From Eleginops maclovinus (lineage: Eukaryota > Chordata > Actinopteri > Perciformes > Eleginopidae), in NCBI RefSeq assembly GCF_036324505.1, contig NC_086357.1, positions 17,858,793 through 17,922,792 on the forward strand: a stretch of 64,000 nt of DNA, written 5' to 3'. This document shows, in pieces, positions 55,475-64,000 of this stretch (its first letter is position 1; every line of letters begins with the position of its first letter). A model generated the notes under the pieces. It searched no databases, had not been told where the DNA came from, and worked only from the letters and a program-made list of their open reading frames with translations. A program made the translations under genes and the position numbers.

Positions 55475-56497
55475 ATGGGGACCTCAAAACAACTCTCCAC
55501 TGACCTGAAAGCTAAGATAATCCAACATTATAAATTAGGAGAAGGGTACAAAAAATTATCTGACAGGTTTAAACTGTCTGTCTCCACAGTCAGAAACGTA
55601 GTTGTGAAATGGAAGGCCACAGGAACAGTCCGTGTGAAGGAAAGATGTGGTAGGCCGACAAAAATAGGGGAAAGGCACAGGCAAAGGATGGTGAAAATGG
55701 TCACAGAGAAGCCACAGACCACCTCCAGAGAACTACAACAACATCTGGCTGCTGATGGTGTAGTTGTTCACCGTTCCACAATCCAGCGTACTTTGCACCA
55801 GGAAGAGCTCATTGGAAGGGTGATGTGCAAAAAGCCTTTCCTGAGTGTTAATCACAAGAAGAGTCGCATGAGGTATGCAAAAGCACATCTGGACAAGCCA
55901 GAAGCATTTTGGAACAAAATACTGTGGTCAGATGAGACCAAGATTGAGTTATTTGGTCATAACATGAACAGGTATGCATGGCGAAAAAAACACACTGCAT
56001 TCAATGAAAACAACTTGTTGCCCACTGTAAAATTTGGTGGAGGATCTATCATGTTATGGGGCTGTGTGGCTAGCACAGGTACTGGAAAACTTGTTAAAGT
56101 TGAGGGCCACATGAATTCCTTACAGTACCAGGAGATTCTTGACAAGAATGTTCTAGAGTCAGTCACAAAGTTGAAGCTACGCCGGGGTTGGATTTTTCAG
56201 CAGGACAATGATCCTAAGCACCGATCAAAATCCACCAAGGAATTCATGCAGAAGCACAGGTACAATGTTCTGGAATGGCCATCCCAGTCCCCAGACCTTA
56301 ACATCATTGAAAATGTATGGATTTATTTGAAGAAGGCTGTCCATGCACGGAGGCCAAGAAACCTGACTGAACTGGAGACGTTTTGTGTGGAAGAATGGGC
56401 CAAAATACCACCTGCCAGGCTTAAGGGACTTGTCTGTGGCTACAGGAGGCGTCTACAGGCCGTTATTGCAGCAAAAGGAGGCAATACTAAATATTAA
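55475..56497 (+). CDS. Tc1-like transposase, DD34E, intact (copy B)
   Basis: A 340-codon frame from the ATG at 55475. An upstream in-frame ATG at 55439 would add 12 residues, but 55475 has A at -3 and G at +4, and its product MGTSKQLS has the family length. N-terminal helix-turn-helix regions occupy about residues 1-50 (LSDRFKLSVSTVRNVV) and 65-115 (TTSRELQQHLAADG), joined by a clear GRPT version of the GRPR motif (59-62). The catalytic triad is complete: [10 protein letters not shown] (Asp153), QQDNDPKHRS (Asp244) and LNIIENVW (Glu279), spaced as DD34E. The glycine-rich box is KFGGGSIMLWG, and the C-terminus is AAKGGNTKY. The stop lies 14 bp before the right inner repeat. It is transposon-encoded; its nuclear cut-and-paste role follows from the family. 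Confidence 0.96.
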   Translation: MGTSKQLSTDLKAKIIQHYKLGEGYKKLSDRFKLSVSTVRNVVVKWKATGTVRVKERCGRPTKIGERHRQRMVKMVTEKPQTTSRELQQHLAADGVVVHRSTIQRTLHQEELIGRVMCKKPFLSVNHKKSRMRYAKAHLDKPEAFWNKILWSDETKIELFGHNMNRYAWRKKHTAFNENNLLPTVKFGGGSIMLWGCVASTGTGKLVKVEGHMNSLQYQEILDKNVLESVTKLKLRRGWIFQQDNDPKHRSKSTKEFMQKHRYNVLEWPSQSPDLNIIENVWIYLKKAVHARRPRNLTELETFCVEEWAKIPPARLKGLVCGYRRRLQAVIAAKGGNTKY

Positions 56498-56696
56498 TGG
56501 AATTATTTCTTAGGGGTGCCCAAATTTATGCACATGCCTATTTTTGTTTGAATGCACATAAACATGTTTCTGTTTGACCAATAAAAGTTATTTCACTACT
56601 GAGATGTTTCTGTTACCATAAGGTATAACATATGTTAAAATGAAGTTGCTGCTTCAAAAGCTCAGCAAGTGACAAACTGATGCAGTGGTTTTCCTA

Positions 56697-56725
56697 AGGG
56701 GTGCCCAAACTTTTGCATACCACTG
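56697..56725 (-). repeat. Right outer terminal inverted repeat of Tc1-like copy B
   Basis: 29 bp, perfect inverted match to 55076-55104. The inner copy of the motif lies at about 56512-56532, just after the transposase stop codon. Confidence 0.94.
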
Positions 56726-56784
56726 TAACTTGTATCAGACCCTGGTTGAAAACACATCACATTTCATGAGAATATCTTCCCAGG

Positions 56785-56860
56785 TGATGGTGGTTCAGGA
56801 GTTAAGGTGCAACCTAGCTGGGGACCTTATTGCATGTAATCCTTCCTCTTTCTTCTTTCT
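56785..56860 (+). repeat. Possible SINE fragment
   Basis: CAGGAGTTAAGGTGCAA, then GGGGACCTTATTGCATGTAA and a CCTTCCTCTTTCTTCTTTCT pyrimidine run, follow the order of a common fish tRNA-type SINE. In that SINE the words are GTTAAGGCxC, GGGACCTTTGTTGCATGTCA and a CCCCTCTCTCT run. Only the middle is preserved, with no 3-prime tail. Recognised from memory. Confidence 0.45.

Positions 56861-61216
<4,356 letters not shown>

Positions 61217-61263
<47 letters not shown>
61217..61263. repeat. (GT)n microsatellite
   Basis: An uninterrupted GT tract of about 47 bp. Confidence 0.97.
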
Positions 61264-61264
<1 letters not shown>

Positions 61265-61555
61265 CTTCTGAATATTTATATAAATGGCGCCAACAGCCAT
61301 CCTTTTTATCCTTTACCTCCCTGGCCACTCCTCCACTCTCTGATGGGATTTCCCCCCCCTGTGTCTCCCACAGAAGTGTGTTGAATTCAAACGGATGTGA
61401 AATAAATCCCTCCCGCTCTCCTAGCCACAGAGGAGAGTAAATGGTGCCAGATTAGATGACACAGGGGACCTAAGGGGCCAATATGGAAAGCTTGAGGTGC
61501 TGGGAAAAAAGAACATACAAGACTCGTTTTGCTATAACGATTTTCTGACCCTATA

Positions 61556-61561
61556 TTTATT
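61556..61561 (-). promoter_or_regulatory. Candidate polyadenylation signal of XXYLT1
   Basis: TTTATT on the plus strand is AATAAA on the minus strand, about 740 bp beyond the XXYLT1 stop codon. It is the first AATAAA I found downstream of the stop. No transcript evidence is available, so the true end could lie elsewhere. Confidence 0.25.
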
Positions 61562-62303
61562 GCAGATAACATTCCAACCTTTGTTAGCAATATTAAGTCC
61601 TTGTTATTTAGTAGAAAATCTAATTACTTACACCTAAATGTATTGGATAGCAGTATTTTACATTCTTAAAAAAAATATGTACAGAAATCAAATAATATAC
61701 ATTCAATTGAAGCACAAAATACTTTTTGGCATTGACAATGGATGAAGCATTAGGCCTCATTCATACCGACACTCACCCCTTATTTAATTAGGATAATTCC
61801 AGCATTGATTCAGCAGTATGCCAAGCAGAGGGCCCCTGCAAACAAGTTGAACATTCTTGCCAATGTAATCCAAAATCATTCAGCATGGCCAAATAAATTA
61901 CTACAACGTCTTCCAGGTATATTATTTTGCATCACGATCAGCGGATTTCTTCTCTTTAGGCTGTAAATGAAGAGATCTGTTACTCGTACTGAACTTCTTT
62001 GATCATATATCTCTGTACCTGAAGAAACACACCCCAATTATTGCATCTCCTGCATTCCTGAAACACAGGGCTGTGTTCGGCTGGGTGTCAAAATGTATTT
62101 TAAAATGACACAGTTGAACACCACATTTTTAGAAGTTGAATATGGGTGGGCCCTTCAGTGGCCCCTTGACCAGCAGGGGGCAGAGTCTGCGACTACAGCA
62201 GCAGCACAGTGGTCAAGATAGGAAACTGTCTTTAAAGTCAGGAACATATTTCCTTTGAACGATATTGCAATGTCATTGAGACTTTTACAGTCCAGTGTTT
62301 ACA
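61562..62303 (-). other. Presumed 3-prime untranslated region of XXYLT1
   Basis: Non-coding sequence directly after the XXYLT1 stop codon on the minus strand, up to the first candidate polyadenylation signal. It contains one strong CTCF-like word (62170-62183). Its extent is inferred, not shown. Confidence 0.35.
62170..62183 (+). promoter_or_regulatory. CTCF core motif candidate
   Basis: CCAGCAGGGGGCAG agrees at all 14 positions with the vertebrate CTCF core consensus CCASYAGRKGGCRS. It lies about 120 bp from the XXYLT1 stop codon. Sequence match only; occupancy is unknown. Confidence 0.5.
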
Positions 62304-62700
62304 TCAGTCATCTGGGATAGGGGAGTTGCAGTTGCCATGGTAGATATAGACCAGTCCTTCGCAGCGATAATACATCTGAAACACGTCTACGTACCCGTGC
62401 TCCCTCCACCAGGTACACAGCTGCCGGTTCCACCCACAGGCCAGGGGGTAAAAGAGTTCAGGGTGCTCCATGCCGATCATGGTGAAGAAGTCCTGGTCCC
62501 CAAGGTGGCCCCTGAAGCGATACTGGTCTGCTAGCTTGGCCACATTGCTCGGCTTCAACAGTTGGTTGTAGAGAGCGGACTCCCTCATAGCACCAAGGTC
62601 CAATAACATTACTCCGCTGTTGAAGCCCGGGAGCCCCTCAGGGGGAGGATCACCCACTCTGGTCTGAGGGTTCTCCTTACGATACTGCCAGAAGGTGTGT
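62304..62700 (-). CDS. xxylt1: Xyloside xylosyltransferase 1, last coding exon
   Basis: The minus strand encodes 131 residues and a TGA stop (62304-62306). They match the C-terminus of XXYLT1, the ER type II membrane glycosyltransferase (GT8) that adds the second, alpha-1,3-linked xylose to xylose-glucose O-glycans on EGF repeats of Notch and similar proteins. Recognised runs: HTFWQYRKENPQTRVGD, then GLPGFNSGVMLLDL (the GT8 FNSGV box), RFRGHLGDQDFFTMIGMEHP, CGWNRQLCTWWREHGY and IYHGNCNSPIPDD. The His of YHG is the expected metal and nucleotide contact. The exon begins at 62700 after a pyrimidine-rich tract and AG (62701-62702), with its first base completing a split Arg codon (phase 2). The open frame continues upstream into the intron by chance. 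The signal anchor and DxD motif must lie in exons beyond 64000. No disabling change was seen. Confidence 0.96.
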
Positions 62701-64000
62701 CTGAGGAAAGAAGTCGAGAGGTTGGCATTACAATGACAGCGCTTGCTGTGAGTCGTTTGTAAGTAAGTACAATAGCATCTGTTTCTCAATCAAAACTATC
62801 AATTTGTTTTTAATTTAATTTTCAATTTTAAGTTATAGTTCGATTTCCAGAGACTTTCAGAAGCACAAGAACGACCTCAGTTGGTTAACATTAAATCTAA
62901 TGAGAATAAATTGGTTGAATGGCATTTGATCAACTATAATATTTAAATAAAGTTCCTGTTTAGTATTTCTACAAGACCAGACAGCACGTGAAAAACAATA
63001 GGAATTAATTATGAAGCAATAGTGGCATAGCGCAATCTCCTGGAAGTCAACGTTTGATTTTTACGAACTGACGGAAATTCATGATGTGTCGTTTTCTCAG
63101 TAGGGATATTTTGTAGCATAAACATTAAATCTGAAATGCATTTTGAAGTTAATTTATATTCATTTTTAATCAGGTTTCAGGTTATTTTTTCTCTCAATAT
63201 ATTGGCAATCAGCAGTTGTTGGTGGTGGCAGGCAGGAACATCTTTAACATATGTTCCAATCCTAGGCTGTTGCACATTTAGAAAAGTGAGGGGCAACCCT
63301 GTTTCAGTCCACATATGCTGAACAAACAGCACTGCGGCTCAAAACAGGAAGAGAGCCGGTCCAGGAGTGCCAGGGCATGTTGGAGTGCCAGAGGCGCGTG
63401 CCAACTCAGCACCCTGTCCTGCCAAATTACCAACTCTGAAGTAGAAAAAAAATGACACACAACGCTTCATTCAACAAGCATTTGTATGCACAGACGTTAC
63501 TGAGTACACACAAGTAGGACCTTTTGCAGCGAAAGGAACGTTTCAGTGTAACTGATAGCATTTGTTATTATGTAATGAATCATGTATAAACGGTTCATGT
63601 TGTATTTGTGGGTTGCATAAAAAATATGTTTACCAGAGCTGGTACAATTCCCCTGCAACCAAAAGAAGAGAAAAACACAATTGTCCCTCATCCTATTGTA
63701 AAGGCGCTATATAAATCCAAGTTATTATTAATTTGTATCATCATCTATATGAAAAAGATTAAAAAAAAACAGCAGGGAAAACAGAGGGTCCTGTCTGTGC
63801 CCATAACTTCCTCCAGCAGTACTCTAACATACGTTTTTGCTTTTATTGTACTTTTTAATCTTTTGTTGTTTGAGTGTTTTGCTTTAAGAAAGTACAAAAT
63901 GCTTTTTCCCAAATACAGCTGGTGCTTTGATGTTTCATTCTTACAGGCAACAAAAATATACTCTTTATTGTATGTGTACACATACACACTCTCTAGAGAA
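62701..64000 (-). other. XXYLT1 intron (part)
   Basis: Intron upstream of the last coding exon. The acceptor AG is at 62701-62702, preceded on the minus strand by the pyrimidine-rich CTCTCGACTTCTTTCCTC. The donor is outside the window. No further exon is recognisable here; the open frames at 63278-63987 have no similarity to XXYLT1. Confidence 0.85.
63695..63732 (+). repeat. Short LINE/SINE 3-prime tail remnant
   Basis: TGTAAAGGCGCTATATAAAT followed by CCAAGTTATTATTA resembles the GTAAAGCGCTATATAAAT...TTATTATT tail common to several fish retroposons. Only the tail is recognisable. Confidence 0.4.

Larger units (their letters stand above)
55076..56725 (+). mobile_element. Complete Tc1-like DNA transposon (copy B, second family)
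   Basis: A 1650-bp element flanked by TA at 55074-55075 and 56726-56727. The outermost 29 bp of both ends are perfect inverted repeats (starting CAGTGGTATGCAAAAGTTTG). Each end also has an internal copy of the same motif (55269-55288 and about 56512-56532), giving an IR/DR arrangement about 213 bp deep with poorly matched sequence between the repeats. The plus strand carries one intact DD34E transposase. The element differs from copy A in its ends and protein, so it represents an independent family. No inactivating change was seen. Confidence 0.96.

Noticed and set aside
63278..63460. Possible additional XXYLT1 exon
   Set aside because: The translation does not resemble any part of XXYLT1 and there are no convincing splice sites.

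Overview
The window is teleost fish nuclear DNA, probably from a percomorph. The evidence is AT-rich non-coding sequence with long CA/GT microsatellites, full-length Tc1-type transposons, hAT elements and decayed fish LINE/SINE fragments, plus one clear vertebrate coding exon. No bacterial-style operons, CRISPR arrays or compact gene clusters are present.

The only host protein-coding exon I can support is at the right end. It is the last coding exon of XXYLT1 (xyloside xylosyltransferase 1) on the minus strand (62304-62700), with its splice acceptor at 62701-62702. The rest of that gene lies beyond 64000. The roughly 62 kb to its left is downstream of XXYLT1. In mammals the corresponding interval, between FAM43A and XXYLT1, is a long gene desert, which fits what is seen here. 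An isolated tRNA-Ser(UGA) gene sits at 45620-45701.

Mobile DNA accounts for most of the other readable content. (a) 8762-10366 is a complete Tc1-like transposon with 200-bp inverted repeats, TA target duplications and an intact 340-residue DD34E transposase. It sits just beside a decayed LINE reverse transcriptase (8390-8745). (b) 16963-17168 and 17232-17672 are short non-autonomous hAT-like elements; the second has a perfect 8-bp target duplication. (c) 21886-23276 is a hAT element with a perfect 8-bp target duplication. Its interior is a chimera: the hAT dimerisation-domain remnant is joined to a truncated copy of the same Tc1 family as (a). (d) LINE 3-prime fragments lie at 34637-35115 and 41171-41793. 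(e) 55076-56725 is a second full-length Tc1-like transposon, of a different family, also with an intact DD34E transposase.

Long (CA)n/(GT)n tracts lie at 5561, 26889, 32125, 46134 and 57508 (the last is 225 bp). The remaining non-coding stretches show no gene. A few (near 24480-24730, 38500-38790 and 49920-50215) have a texture that suggests conserved regulatory elements, but this needs alignment. I did not find an undescribed molecular system. The most unusual object is the hAT/Tc1 chimera at 21886-23276.
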